Source: Tretioscincus oriximinensis (taxonomy: Eukaryota; Chordata; Lepidosauria; Squamata; Gymnophthalmidae). Taken from it: a DNA stretch of 64,000 bases. Positions 21,629 to 33,869 of this stretch are shown in pieces; the first letter of the stretch is position 1, and every line of letters starts with the position of its first letter. The translations under genes were made by a program, and so were the position numbers. Location: positions 302,092-366,091 of the forward strand of contig JAJVDF010000166.1 in assembly GCA_022410635.1 (NCBI GenBank), given 5' to 3'. Below the pieces are notes generated by a model. That model had not been told where the DNA came from and did no database searches. It was given only the letters and a program-made list of their open reading frames with translations.

Positions 21629-23224
21629 TTAGTTAAATGCAAATGAGGCTTAAAATTGTGATGTTAAAATGGTGTCATCTCTATTTTTAGAGAGAATAAT
21701 GATACCATATTTTATGTGTGTTTAAAAGAATGTAGTCCTGAAGAAATGGGCTAAATCAGATCCTCACCCACCCACCCCACCCAGTTTTCAATCCAGTTAA
21801 AAATCTGTGTTTCTAGCTTGCAGCACAATTCTTCAGGTCAGGACTGATGAATGTTTAAAGACACATGTGTAACCAAAACCAAACACCCAGGCTACATATC
21901 TACTTTTAAATTTCATCCAATCTTTTAACCAGCAGCGGCTGGTGCAATTTGGGGCTGGGGGGGCACAGGTTCTTCCAGCCTCGGCAAAGTTAGGAAAGCG
22001 GCTGGATGGAGGCACATTCAAGCACTTACCAGTCTCTCTCTCAGTCTGCAGAATGTCAATATGAAATGGCACCCCTATCGAAACTGAGTGAGAGACTGTA
22101 GCCCCTTCTAGGCAGCCCTCTCTTTGGTTCTGAGATTGGTGACCCCTTTTGTCAATTAAAAAAGCTGCCTGGAGCTTTTTGATTTGTTGGCAGCTCCTCT
22201 ATGAAAGGAGATTTTATAATTGATTTTAATTTCTGAGTGTTCGCCGAACCCCACGAACACATTGGCCAGCCTCCACTGCTTTTAACGTATTCCTTTCTTT
22301 TTCCTTCCTATCTCTCTCCCCCTCTCTATTATTATGCTTATTCTAAAAGTAAATGTGTAACCAGAGCCAAACACATTGAATTCTATCAACAAAGTTACCA
22401 TCAAAACATTGTGTGCAGTTACTAACATCTGGAGAACACTGAAAAGTGCAAGAAAGACAAATGATTAGAATAACCTAGCTGCCCTTTTCTTGACAGTAAA
22501 CATCATTTCCATTAGAAATGAAAACCTCCAAAGGAAATGAAGTACAACTCTTGTTGCAGAGAAGGTCTGAGAAACAAAAAATGTTGTCAGGAAACTGCCA
22601 AGATGTAAAGGGCATGGATTTAGTCATAACACCCACCTCTTGTGTCGGAATTCTTTGTACAGCTGATGTCTTGGAAATTATGTGATTTATTTTAATAATT
22701 CCCTGTCTGTAATACTGCTTTTGATAGATATCTATCAAATTCTTCTCCAAAATACTTAAATTTTCACTGTAGAAGTCATCTTCAATTATTTTTTTTCTAT
22801 TTTAGAACACACACCCTCTCCCCGGTAAAAAATCATATACACACATATTGCACTTGTATTACAGACAACTAATTTATAAAAAGTTTTTATTAATCAAAGA
22901 AACACTCAGTTTCCTTCTACTATGTTTGAATATCTATAATATATAAAGCTAAAATCTCAATCCCTGATGAGGAAGCAGAAGCAACCTGCCCCAATTAGGG
23001 AGCAATCAAAGGATATGTGAGAAGGGTCGGCAAGAAACTTGAAGAGCTTCTTCACAGTTGGAGCAAAAACTGCTGCATGAAGCAGAGGAGTGGGAGACAG
23101 GCTGACCAAGGGACCAGATAAGTGCAACTAAACTGATTGACATAAACACACAGAAAGAGCTATTTTACTCTGTTTTACTCATGAGCAAGGATTTACTCTG
23201 TTTTACTCACAGCCCTGAATCTTA
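21629..23224. other. No recognisable gene; one hairpin-family fragment
   Basis: The words at 21783-21860 (TTTTCAATCCAG and ATTCTTCAGGTCAGGACTGA) resemble scrambled arms of the hairpin repeat at 24621-24758. The remainder is unclassified. Confidence 0.4.
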
Positions 23225-23225
23225 T

Positions 23226-23310
23226 TTCTTTCTTTATTCATTTATTTATACTTATACCCTGCCCTATACCTGAAGGTCTCAGGGCGGCCAAGAGTAAAAC
23301 ATCAATACAG
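23226..23310 (-). repeat. SINE/L2-type 3' tail fragment
   Basis: Reversed tail words TTCATTTATTTATACTTATA, CCCTGCCCTATACC and GGTCTCAGGGCGGCCA match the 3' end of the SINEs at 41124-41374 and 49148-49399. The tRNA-related head is absent. Confidence 0.65.
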
Positions 23311-23549
23311 AATTAACAAACTACAAACAGTATAAAACAAATCAAAAAGTGGGAAGGAAAATGACATTTCTTCAGCCAAACGGCAGGTGAAAGAAATGTG
23401 TCTTCAAAGATCTTCTAAAAAAATACAAAGATGATGACTTACGGATCTTGAGAGGAAAATTCATCTGCGAACAGCCCTGACCAAACGTCACTACAGCTGA
23501 ACCTTCTCAGCTATTTTTGGGTTCTTTGACGCTTGTTCTTCTAAAGGAC

Positions 23550-23765
23550 CAGCAGGAGACAAGCAGTGGGAGAGAGGGTAGAAGAGGCACCAGGATGGAA
23601 GATGAAGGGAACAACAGAGGAGAACGGGGGGAGCACAGGAATGGAAGAGAAGCAGTAGGAGACAGGCAATAGAGCAGGAATAGGACAAGCAGCAAGAGCA
23701 TGGGAAGAAGAGGAGGAGGTCCAGCAGAGAGGAAAGGAGGCAGGAGAGAAAAAGATAGAAAACCT
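23550..23765 (+). repeat. Polypurine tract
   Basis: Over about 215 bases the + strand is dominated by A and G (GGAGAGAGGG, GAAGAAGAGGAGGAGG, GAGAGGAAAGGAGG). Its composition mirrors the pyrimidine-rich tract at 228-385. Long purine strands can form triplex DNA; that is inference only. Confidence 0.6.
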
Positions 23766-23814
23766 GTTCTATTGGCCAGAATGAGAATGGGCTTGATCAA
23801 CTGTTAAAAATAAT

Positions 23815-23885
23815 CATATTTATTTATTTATTTACATTTATTTCTTATCTTGAAAATCTCAGGGTGATTAACAATAAAAGCAAGA
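23815..23885 (-). repeat. L2/SINE-type 3' tail fragment
   Basis: TATTTATTTATTTATTTACA is followed by CTTATCTTGAAAATCTCAGG, resembling a diverged reversed tail of the same type as at 23226-23310. Confidence 0.5.
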
Positions 23886-23984
23886 ATACAAGTTAATGTT
23901 TTAAAACAGTGTAGTGGGGACAGGAAGGCTCTTACTTTTTTTTCTTTTATCTTCTAATATCCTTTCATATGGACAGACTTCATC

Positions 23985-24165
23985 TCTTTGTCCAGGATTA
24001 ACAATCCCAGGGATTCTTAAAACTCCTTGCAGCCTCACAACTCAAAAGCATTGGTTCTTTGGCACTCAGACTTCCTTATGGTCCAATCCCCACATCTCTA
24101 CAACGTAACTGGGAAAACCATAGCTTTGATTACATGGACCTTGTTGGGATAGTTATGTCTCTGTT
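23985..24165 (-). mobile_element. BovB (RTE) LINE fragment
   Basis: The minus-strand translation contains GPCNQSYGFPSYVVEMWGLDHKE, interrupted by stops and continuing VPKNQCF and LRIPGIVNPGQ. This matches the conserved C-terminal end of BovB reverse transcriptase as I know it from mammals and squamates (a SQSYGF, WELDHKE and APKNWCF series). Two stop codons show it is dead. BovB is known for patchy distribution attributed to horizontal transfer and for abundance in squamates. Confidence 0.82.
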
Positions 24166-24620
24166 TTACTGGCATTGTTTTGTAGCAGCAGGAAAACTGG
24201 GCCACCACCAGCACATGACTTATTTTTTTGTGAAAGTAAGGCTAATGAAGCCATCTGAAGTACATGATTTCTTCCAGTCATTGCAGTTCATAGCTGGATC
24301 TGAACAGGCAGAGAATGTTGCTTTAAGGAATACACCCTTCTTAAAGAGAAGCAAATACTCCTCTTTAAGGCAAATGTATCATCTGCTCTGTCAAATGGTG
24401 TTAAAAGGCTTTTCTTGCTGCCATTTGATGGATACCAAAGACTCGTCAGCCTCATTTCACAAACAGTGTTGTGAGTCTCAAACTCAAGTATCAAAATCCT
24501 CCCCTACCCCTGTGCAACCTGATTAGCCTCTCTCATATTTTGGTGTTGATTAGAAATTCCATATTTCCTGCTAGGCACTTAGATCTACATTTGGCAGAGT
24601 AAAATCTGACTTAGGTTGCA
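24166..24620. other. No recognisable feature
   Basis: The long + frame (24059-24526) continues from the wrong strand of the BovB fragment into unclassified DNA and is not considered a gene. Confidence 0.45.
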
Positions 24621-24758
24621 ACGTATACTTTTGAACCATCTTCAAACCTGAAGAACTGATCTAAACTGGTGTGTTTGTGTGTGTGTGTGTTTGTGTTAGT
24701 CCCCTCCCTCTTATTTAGTTCAGTTCTTCAGGTCTGAAAATTGATTAAAAGTACGTGT
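24621..24758. repeat. Hairpin repeat with TCAGGTTTGAAGA arms
   Basis: The left arm (ACTTTTGAACCATCTTCAAA then CCTGAAGAACTGATCTAAAC) and right arm (AGTTCAGTTCTTCAGGTCTG then ATTGATTAAAAGTACGTGT) are inverted copies of about 40 bases. The loop has gained a GT microsatellite (24668-24692). Arm fragments of the same family occur near 2541, 21783 and 54447. Confidence 0.7.
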
Positions 24759-26202
24759 TGGTAAGCTTCATTGAGGTAGTATAGCAATGGAATAGAAAAG
24801 CTGGACGAAATACAATTGCAGTATTTTCCCCAGCTCTATAAAGCAGTTTTAAAATGTTTGTGGGATGCTGTTCATTTCACAAGTGTGTGGGTCATAAGAT
24901 TTTGCACATTTTTGAGAACTCACATGATGCCATGTCATTGTCACCTAGATTCTCTTATAGCCTAGTGCTTAACCTTTCTACTGCTAAACCTTTCTAAACT
25001 GTAATATTAGTAGCTTCTTTTTCTAGCCTACCACATGAACTCCCTGCCAGAAATTCAACTGCACACTTATTAAAGGCACAAAGACATACAAAGTCAGCTT
25101 CATAGATGCCCACACAGATCTAAACGTTCAAAGTTTACTCTGGTTGACCTTCTGTCCACACATACATCTGTGTGCATCACAAGGATTACGTATTTCAGAC
25201 AAAAATAGAGATCAAATAATTAATTGAAGCATATGAATAGAGAAAAAATAATACAGAATTGGATGAAACTACCAAGCTGAATATACTAGTATTCTTTTTC
25301 AATGATCTTTTTGTTTGGATCATTTAATTTCAGTTTTCACAAAACACATGCCGTCTTTAATTAGTTGCCTATATAAGAACGATAGAGAATTACTTCAAAG
25401 AAATGCACTGAAGATAGGTTTATGATAAGTTTAAGATTACTTTTGCTATGATTGATGAAAAAAGAATAGCAATGTGAACTCTCTCTTTCTACTAATTGTT
25501 TGGATTATTTTCCAGTCAAGTGCAAAGAGCCCAGAAAATTGCATTGAACCTTACATAATTAGTTCATCAAGGAAATCCATTGAAAATTGCTCACAAAATC
25601 TCAAAGTTGGATACATGTTAGATAACTAAGATGCTGAAAATGTTTGGTGTACATTGAAGTGACAACGACACACACAAGAGGATCTGTTCACAAAAAAACT
25701 TGACTCTCAGTGAAGAGATCCTTCTAAAGACCATAAGTATGCCAGGACATTATAAGAAGCATTCTGATCTGTTTCTCCCCCTTTCCTATATAGAATTAGA
25801 TAACAGAAATAATCATTTTTTTATTTTGATAAGGGAAGTGAATGAGTCAAAACTTTGTTATAGGAAAAAGAACATTATTTCAGTGGCTGACTTATTTTGA
25901 AGACTGCCAAGTATAGGAGTTTGGGTGGATCAAAGTGGGCAAATTTCCCTCGCCTTATATTGGCCACGTGGACAAAAAATAAAAATGTGAGAAAAAGAAA
26001 AGCAAAAGTTGTGATCTTTGTGGAAGGCATTGTATATAATTCAGATGTCTACTTTCTATTGGTCATCAGGGTAGATTCAGGATTCTGTTTGTGTATTGTC
26101 CCAGATTGTCAATGTGCCCCCTACTTGAGCTCAAATATGATCAAGCTATATTCAGCATATGTTGAATATGTTGTTGAGGTCTTATTTGCATTTATTTGCA
26201 AT
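24759..26202. other. No recognisable feature
   Basis: AT-rich DNA with no exon, RNA gene or classifiable repeat recognised. The open frames here are short and lack domains. Confidence 0.45.
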
Positions 26203-26245
26203 TATGTATGTATGTATGTATTTATGTATGTATTTACGTACGTAC
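26203..26245 (+). repeat. (ATGT)n microsatellite
   Basis: TATG repeats with two interruptions, ending in TTTACGTACGTAC. It explains the local open frame that reads through it. Confidence 0.9.
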
Positions 26246-27439
26246 TTGGGCTATGTAAGATTTTACTCATAATCATTCAGAACAAAGAAACTCATCTGGA
26301 GAACTAGGAAAGAAGTGAAAAGAAAGAGTAGAAAGGTGTAGAATGGAAACATAGCACAAACAAATTCTACTCAGGAGATGTGTGGCAGTCTTATTTAACG
26401 GGTCTTAAATGAAAGGGTGACTGACTAGACTGTTGCAAGAGTTTCCATTTGATCTCCATTTGAAGATAACCAGAGTAACTTAAAGCCTTTTAGCAAATTC
26501 CATCTCTGCAAAGCATACTGAAAACTATTTAGAGACAGTCTGAACAATTAATAATACATTTTGAGAATAAAATTGTTTGTGATGACCAGATTTCTAGAAG
26601 TTTGTTGTAGTGTCTGGAGCATGGTCTTACCCAGTTTTATTGAATGAATATCAATTTGTGAAGTTCCCGGATGTAGACAAAATAGTTGTATGTGTTTGGG
26701 AAATACAATAATATGTCAGCTTGTTCTATATCCCTTGGATTGATAAAATTGTTTTAGGAAGACATAAAGCCTAACACTTTAGGAAGACATAATCACCTCT
26801 TTTAAAGATGGAAGTGCTACCACCCTGCCTTAAACAGGCAGAGTCATAGCATACTTTTATTGCGTGACTCTTGTCTTTTGTTTAGTTGCTTATACTCCCT
26901 AGATTAAAGTGTCAGCTTTATGATTCTGTATGCTGAGATATATCTGGAGAAATTTGTTGATACTTTTAGATGTCTAAAGGGTGGAGGGTTTTTTTGTATC
27001 AGTCATATTTTATGTAACTTTACTCAGAAAACCTATGCAAACTTTACTCAACAATGCTATAACATAAAATACATTATTCAACTCACAAAATACTAAGCAA
27101 ACCATTACCTTCCATCTGGCCCCTCTCTTCAGCTTAACTTACCTAAATGTTGTCACTTAGTGACAGAATCAAACTGAGAGACTTCCAGATAATAGTCTGA
27201 CACTCAACCATTAAGATTCTTGGCTTGTTAATCTTAGTTTGTGATCTGTATCTCTTCAGGCATTGGCACTTGCTTCCTTTGTTGCTAGACTGGTGATTTC
27301 AAATGGAAAAAAAGGTTTCCTTTTAAAATCAACCAAAGTTTATAGCTTGCTATGATTTTTTTTCTAATCACCATTGTTGCTTTTTCTTGTGAAAAAGTGC
27401 AGCAGGACAGATAAACAGGGTCAGGAGGCACAGCTGTGT
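26246..27439. other. No recognisable feature
   Basis: AT-rich DNA without exon or classifiable repeat. A short direct repeat of CTTTAGGAAGACATAA-like words occurs near 26755-26790. Confidence 0.45.
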
Positions 27440-27660
27440 CTCAAGAGCTTTCACAGGCAATGTTCATATGGTACACTGTATTGGTCACTGTGCTAAGGAA
27501 GATGCATAAAACTACTAACCCATCCACCCTCCCCCAAAAAACCCATAATGGCAGCCCTTTCCAGTGATACCACAGCTAGATCCCTACAATTGTGTGGAGC
27601 AAATAAACTAGAATCATGCTATGACAGCTATATACATATTTTTAAAATGATGCACTCTTC
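27440..27660 (+). repeat. Unclassified interspersed repeat, copy B
   Basis: The core at 27555-27640 matches 4930-5025 word for word in several places (CCAGTGATACCAC, GAGCAAATAAACTA, AATCATGCTAT). No ends or coding region were recognised. Confidence 0.5.
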
Positions 27661-29162
27661 CTGTGTGTGGAACTGCCTCTGAAGGTTATTCTGAAACAGA
27701 ACTAGTATAAAATATGTCAGCAAGGCTTTTGGCAAAGGTCCAGAGGCTTAATCATATAGTACCGGTACTAACATCTCTGTGCTAGTAACATTACTGATTT
27801 AAATTCTGGAAGCCCAGAAAGAATACTGCATAAGCCTTCTTTTAGAGTACCCAGTTTCATAATAATTCCTACCTGTGAACTGCGAATGATCCTAAATCAT
27901 TTCAAAATTCTGATCAAATCCTCCAGCACCCCTAAGAGAAAAACAATAGATCATATAATTCAGTCAAACATGAAGGGATCTGGTCATATATAATTATTTT
28001 CTGTCTAAAGAGTTTAAGAAAACAAGGAGAAGTCTTCTCACATATCAAACTGTATCTCTGTGTATTCCCACAATGTTTTTACCTATCAGCAGACACTGTC
28101 CAGCATTTTGGAAAGATCAATTTCTAGTCCTCTAAGGTTTTATTCCAGATTGAACCTGAGGCCCTTCTGAAGGCATCAAAATCTACGAAAGGTTCCACAG
28201 TGGTGAACTAATTTTCAACAGTTTTGACCTTAATGCTAAGCATTCTATTAAAATCTATGGAATTACTGAGCAGTTTAGCTGTGAATTTCTGTGCCTGGAA
28301 CATTATGAGAGTAGTGTTTAATGGCTTTGTTTTGTTTTTGTTTTTTTTATTAATAGTAATGAAAATTGTTCAATAATCCTACAGCATTTGTAATAGCACC
28401 CTGGGCAACAATTTGCCTTGGATTTTGATTTTCTCAGAATAAGGTTGTTGGTATCAGTTCCAGACTGGTGATTTCACATAATGGATGTTTTATATTTCCA
28501 GCTGTTATAGTATGTTTTCTTTTATTACGTCCAAGCAAACAATATTCAAAACAGAACTTCTGATTCCTTATAAGAATAGACTGTGGTTGCTAAATGTGAT
28601 GATTTCTCCACATTTTAAATCTTTGGTTATCTCTAATACTAAAACGTGACATGGAGTTTATGTATAGGTACTTAGAAATAGAGGGATCTCTTTAGCTAAC
28701 TTTTAGTTCCTTCCTTTATAGCTCCACAAGTCATCTGGTAAGCTTGGAAATGAATCAAGAAGTATAAAAAGGAAAGGAAAGATGTTGAGATTGAAGCATA
28801 AATATACAGAGTGAATAAGGAATGAACCAGTGTCCTTTTTCTATGTTTTTTTTTTTTTACCTGGAATGGATTTTTATGTCTTCATGTAATATTTCATACA
28901 TGTACAACATCAAACAGGCAGTTGGTACTTCTGGCCGAATGAACAATATCAAGTAAGATCATAACAGTTGTGCACAGTCACAGTTTATGTTTAAAAGAGG
29001 ATAGTTTTAAAGGACTTCCCTATCTCCAATGGGACTATCCAAAAATCAGATAATTCAGATTTCATTTCATCCATGGATATAGCCAGAGCAAGCAAAGAGC
29101 TGGCTGCTATCCAACTAAGCAACCCATTGCCCTGCCTTGCCTCTTCCAGTAAAGAAGAAAAA
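27661..29162. other. No recognisable feature
   Basis: Unique-looking AT-rich DNA; no exon, RNA gene or classifiable repeat was seen. Confidence 0.45.
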
Positions 29163-29445
29163 CTGAGTTCTTATACACTGCTTTTCTCACCTTACAAAGG
29201 GACTCAAAGTGGCTTACAAGGGTATTTTGCCTGAAGGCTTACATCCTATCTTCCCCACCAGGCTGTGGTGGTTCCCATATACCTACTTGCAGTCAGTTGC
29301 AATTTCTTGCAATTCATGCTTTTGAATAGCTGGGTAGAGCTACAGGCTAGGAAAAGGTGCTCACTGCTCCCCACATCCGACACAGGGCATCGAAATCCAA
29401 TCTCCCAGATGAGAGACGGTTTCCTAAGCAACTGAGCATTTCTGG
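29163..29445 (-). mobile_element. tRNA-derived SINE, family 2
   Basis: The minus strand starts with a tRNA-like head holding an A-box-like GCTCAGTTGCTTAGGA and a B-box-like GGATTTCGATGCC. It continues through a body with AATTGCAAGAAATTGCAACT and TGGTGGGGAAGATAGG-type words, and ends with a tail (AGCCACTTTGAGTCCC-like, then GTATAAGAACTCAG). The same modules in the same order make up 39188-39480. The two boxes are internal RNA polymerase III promoter elements. The tail resembles those of LINE-mobilised squamate SINEs. Confidence 0.8.
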
Positions 29446-29558
29446 CTTGCTTTGGCCTGCTAAAGACCCAGCCTTGCCTTTGCAGCTGCCACCACCCACC
29501 TCTTCCTACAGCTGTGCAGCTCCTGAATCTTCATACATCTCCACACACCTGCAACCAT

Positions 29559-29577
29559 GCACACACACACACACACT
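29559..29577 (+). repeat. (CA)n microsatellite
   Basis: About nine CA units in a CA-rich stretch that continues more loosely to about 29625. Confidence 0.9.
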
Positions 29578-30572
29578 ACTCAGACATGCAACCCCCATTC
29601 ACTTACACACATACACATGTACACTTTGCTATTACCCACCACTACCACCACTGATCCTTAACATGAACCATTCTGGTGTAGCAATACAATACAGCTTTTC
29701 TAACACAAAGCACAAAAATTTGATTTTAAGATAAAATGTGTGTCTACAGCATAAAATAAATTTCTTCTTTGGAAGAATGAGATGTCAAAAACAATAGCAA
29801 CAGGCATCAGTAACAGTGTAACACTCTATTATAGTCCAGCACGGGTATTTCTCTAAAATTGACTCTATTATAGTGTTAACATCCTGTTCAGCATCACTTG
29901 GGAAAGTGATATCTTTATGAGCGTTATGTAAATGAGTTCATAGCCAGTGTCCCTTTATAGGCTCAGATCTGACTGGTCACTGTTATTGCAAAAGGTACCA
30001 ACACTGGGGCCCTAGATATAATATCATGGAGACTTGAATCTTCCAGTTCATAGACAACAGACGCTCCAAACCACCTTTATGATGTCTAACCCTTTTAGAA
30101 TAATTCTCTATGGATTTAGGAGCAATTATGGAACTTTCTGAAAGTGCATTTGATATAAACGCAACATAGGACTCCATAATAAGATCATCGTACCTGCAGT
30201 TATCGTGCCTCATAGTGATAGTGTCACCTTGTGGGAATGCTTCATTGCTTTAGGCTGTTACACCAGCACAAAGGACCTTCAAAGAAACTGTAAAGCTGGT
30301 GACTTTCCTTCCCATCTTTCATAATCTCCACATTTTCTTAAAGGGTTATTTAAAAGTAGCAGATGGAGAACCTTATGATGGGTGGTTTGAGTACAACCCA
30401 TGGTGCAGGCTACTGATAGCCCATTTCTTTGGCAGCAAGTCTACAGAAAGTAGGCCAAAATAGAGCAGAGATCAGAAAGAATTTTTGTGTTCCAAGATGT
30501 TCCATTAAAGTGAGGATTATAACATTTGATACACCAAATACAGAAAGCCCCATCCCTCTCCTGGCCGCAACC
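29578..30572. other. No recognisable feature
   Basis: No exon, RNA gene or classifiable repeat was seen. Confidence 0.4.
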
Positions 30573-30612
30573 CGCCCCCCCCCCAGACACACACACACAC
30601 ATACACACACAC
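30573..30612 (+). repeat. C-run followed by (CA)n
   Basis: A run of ten C (about 30575-30584) is followed by CA repeats with a TA interruption. It is a simple repeat that accounts for the open frames through it. Confidence 0.9.
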
Positions 30613-31718
30613 TTACCTCAGATCTTGCCCTTCTCCACCCGAATCCATGTCTCCTCTCAAAACCAAGACTTACCTCCTCTAAAGTTTCCCACCAGCTACA
30701 TCATTAAGACCACATGTTTATGAGAAATATTATTTGGAAAGGTAAATCTTTAACGAGTTCAGAAAGACAGCTACAGCAATTTTAAACCTTTCTCTTTTGA
30801 AAAATGTTTAAAGAAACTATTGTTTGAGCAGAATTTTCTTTTGTTACAATTTGAATAAACTAAAATTAAAGCAGCATCTTCATACATTTAAAAGCTATTA
30901 TAAATTTAAATGAGTAAGAAATAGATTTTTTTTCAGGGTACATACTTCCAAAAATAATCACTGTGGAATCTATTGTTCCCCCACCCCTTCACGAAGGAGC
31001 ATCTATGAGGAGAGAGAAATGACATTATTGATTTAAAACATTATGCGGGCCTGTCTGCTTGCTTGCACACAGAGATGTATTAAGTTAAAAATACATAGTT
31101 AAAAATCAATGTCATAGATTATGTTAGGATTTCACTTTCAGCCCACTTATTGTAACAGTCTATAAAGGTTTGCAATATAATTGCCTGTAAGTGCAAATCA
31201 TCAAAGGATCTGTTTGAATTATTGTTATGTTTTTGAAAGGAACATCTTTGTGGGCGGTGCTAACATGTAGGAATGAAACATTTGTAATAATCAAATGCGT
31301 TTCTTTGGCCCGTTGTGCACTTAGCTGCCCTAAGTAGTGAGTCTGGAATGGCCCCTCCCCACCCACCACACCTACTTGTTCTGGATCAGGGTTGCTGGTC
31401 TGCTACAAGGAGAACTAAAAAGATTTATCAATGATCCAAATTAAAAAGTCCTTTATTCAGCATCATGTTCTGCTTAATGCATTTGGAAAAGACACAACTT
31501 CATAAATTTGAAATAAAAAGCAGATCTTTGAAGCCTAGGATAGGGTAATGAGAAAAAAAAAAGCAGGACATAAGTCTCGATTTTTAATGGCTGTGTCAAA
31601 GAGAAAACTTCCTCTTTGGAGTGCTCATTGCAGAATTCCTGTCCTGGTCTCCCCCCTCCCCCCTCCAGTGCCCCTAGGTCTTCATGTTTACTCATTGACA
31701 CCTAATCTGCATTAATGT
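30613..31718. other. No recognisable gene
   Basis: Unclassified AT-rich DNA. The segment at about 31018-31078 (ATTATTGATTTAAAACATTA, then TGCGGGCCTGTCTGCTTGC) looks unique and could be constrained, but nothing in a single sequence proves it. Confidence 0.4.
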
Positions 31719-31719
31719 C

Positions 31720-32092
31720 ATTGAACAGACAAAGGAAAGTATTTTTTCACCCAGAGGGTCATCGGCCTGTGGAATTTACTTCCTGAAGAGGTAGTGGTAG
31801 CTAACAGCTTGGATAGTTTCAAGACAGGACTAGACAGGTTTATGGACACTAAGGGTATAAATGGATACTAAGATAGTTGTCTGGATGTAGCCTCCGGGAT
31901 GGAGCAACAGGCAGGACTCTTGAAATACCATTTGCAGGGAGTCACGAACAGGAGCAGCATATTTTGCTTTCCTCTGTTCGGACTGCCCAGGTGCATCTGG
32001 TGGGCCTCTGTGTGACACAGAATGCTGGACTTGATGGGCTGTGGCCTGATCCAGTATGGCTCTTCTTATGTTCTTATGTTCTTATGTTCTAA
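31720..32092 (+). mobile_element. CR1-type LINE, 3' end fragment
   Basis: Starts in the last coding block (GAACAGACAAAGGAAAG, then CACCCAGAGGGTCATCGGCC), runs through the 3' UTR and ends with the repeated CTTATGTT tail at 32067-32090. It is 5'-truncated and very similar to the copies at 9130-9484 and 35870-36182, so it is relatively young. Confidence 0.9.
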
Positions 32093-32095
32093 TGT

Positions 32096-32290
32096 CACAT
32101 TTATTTATTTACTTATTTATACTTACATCCCACCCTATACGGGAAGATCTCAGGTGGCCATCGACAGGGAGGTGGACATAGATTCCGTTGCTTTCTCCAC
32201 AACAAACACCCCGTGAAGTAGGCGTAGCTGAGAGAGTTCTAAAGAAGTGTGATTGGCGTAAGATCACCCAGCTGGTTTCCTGTAGGTATT
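32096..32290 (-). mobile_element. tRNA-derived SINE, family 1, head missing
   Basis: On the minus strand the body and tail (GATCTTAC..CAATCACACTTC, TCTCTCAGC, TTGTTGTGGAGAAAGCAA, GAGATCTTCCC, then GGGTGGGATGTAAGTATAAA) match the SINEs at 41124-41374 and 49148-49399. The tRNA-like head is not found before the mariner MITE begins at 32310. It abuts the tail of a CR1 copy. Confidence 0.75.
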
Positions 32291-32309
32291 CTACATGGAA
32301 AAATAAATA

Positions 32310-32519
32310 CAGGGTGCTTCAAAAATGTATACACATTTTGAACTTCCATACGATATACAGAATCAGTGGTGACTCGTACTCAGAATTGTATTGATGCTAC
32401 AGGTCACCAATTTGAACAGTATTAACATTTGTTATTTATTTAACTTTGTAGAACAGTAGAACAGTAAATAAATTTTCTATGGAAGTTCACAGTGTGTATA
32501 CATTTTTTGAAGCACCCTG
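32310..32519. mobile_element. Mariner-type MITE, copy 1
   Basis: A 210-bp element flanked by TA on both sides. Its terminal inverted repeats are about 42 bases and begin CAGGGTGCTTCAAAAA, followed by TGTATACACA and TGAACTTCCATA. The interior is non-coding and shares TACAGAATCAGTGGTGACTC and GTAGAACAGTAGAACA with copy 2 at 57450-57658. TA duplication and CAGGG ends are typical of mariner elements mobilised by a transposase encoded elsewhere. Confidence 0.9.
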
Positions 32520-32521
32520 TA

Positions 32522-33869
32522 TTTGTACTGTGTATTCATTAGACTTCAGCTGAAATGCATTAAAGTTGGGTTATCACTAGAGGAAAAATGGGAGTGAAAG
32601 CTGTATGGCTTTGAAATGGGCACATGCAGTTCCCTTATTATCCACAGCAAGAGCATTTTCACAATACATCGTTCACAAAGCCACACATTTTTGGAATGGA
32701 GTTCTCCCTCAAAAGCAACACAGATGCAGTTTTTCCCAGTTTGGGCTAATTGTACTCTCACTACAGTTTGCCCATAGTGGGAGCATCTCCTTGTGGAAGT
32801 TGCCAAGTACTGCCACTGGGCCTCCACTTTTTTCTAACTTCTGAGGAGGCGACAGCCATTTTAAAGGGTTTTCTTTGCAGAGAGTTTTTTTCTAGTTTTG
32901 TGCAAAACTAAGTATCTAGATATTTGTATTTTTTTTATTTTTTTGTAATTATGAACTTGTGCAAAGCAGATTATCCAACCAATGCAGCCATTAACTCCAG
33001 AAGCCAACGCAAATCTTATGCAGACAATGAAATGAAACTGAAACAGTGCTGGAAATAGAAGAAAACAGCAGAGGAAATTGAATTCACTTCCCAATTCTTA
33101 AAACCGCTTCTTTCACTCCTGTGAGATCACATCCTAGATGTTATTCTGTTGTTACCATACTAAATGTAAAATACCAGTGATAAGATTTTTTTCTTTGAAA
33201 TGCTATTGAACTGGAGTCACAAAGCTAGTACTAGTGAAAGATCTATACAGGGAAATTGGTATCAAGGTAGAGCACAGAGTTTGATGAGAAAACATGGTAA
33301 TTTCTGTGTTGGACCATATCAAGAAATAAAGTTGAGATTAATTTGTTTGGTAAAAATAAAGACAAAATCTGGTTATAAAACTACAAATGAAAACAGAAAT
33401 ATTTGTCTTTGACCCTCAAAGGCCCTCTGCTGTACACAAGATAACAGCCTAATAAATAGTCTTTGTTAGAGATAAGGGCAAAGGCAAAGGATTTTGGAAA
33501 GAGTAAGGATGTTCTGGTCAACAATAACAGTCACAAATAGATGGATGTGTAAATAGATTGCTGATCATTCCAGGTACTGCGATAAAAGGGCACAAAGAGA
33601 ACCATGAGTTATCAAGGAGGGACTTTCCATTTTCTTGTGAAAGAACTATTGTATAAGAAACATCAATGTAAACTACAATGAAAACCATAAACCGTATCAG
33701 GATACAGTAGAGACATCTGTGTTAAGAAATTTTAGGCATGGCTAGGAATACGATAGTTTTGCAGGATAAGGAAATAGGAAATGGCTTAATTTTAATTTTA
33801 CAGCTTTAGTCTTTGGAGAGCCACAAGGCCTACAAGAAGGGATGTCAAAAGAGATGTCATGCGAGTCAT
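32522..33869. other. No recognisable feature
   Basis: No exon or classifiable repeat. Short frames on both strands at 32546-32844 lack any recognisable domain. Confidence 0.4.

Noticed and set aside
24059..24526. 155-codon + strand frame beginning in the BovB fragment
   Set aside because: The BovB protein lies on the other strand; the frame continues into unclassified DNA without a domain.
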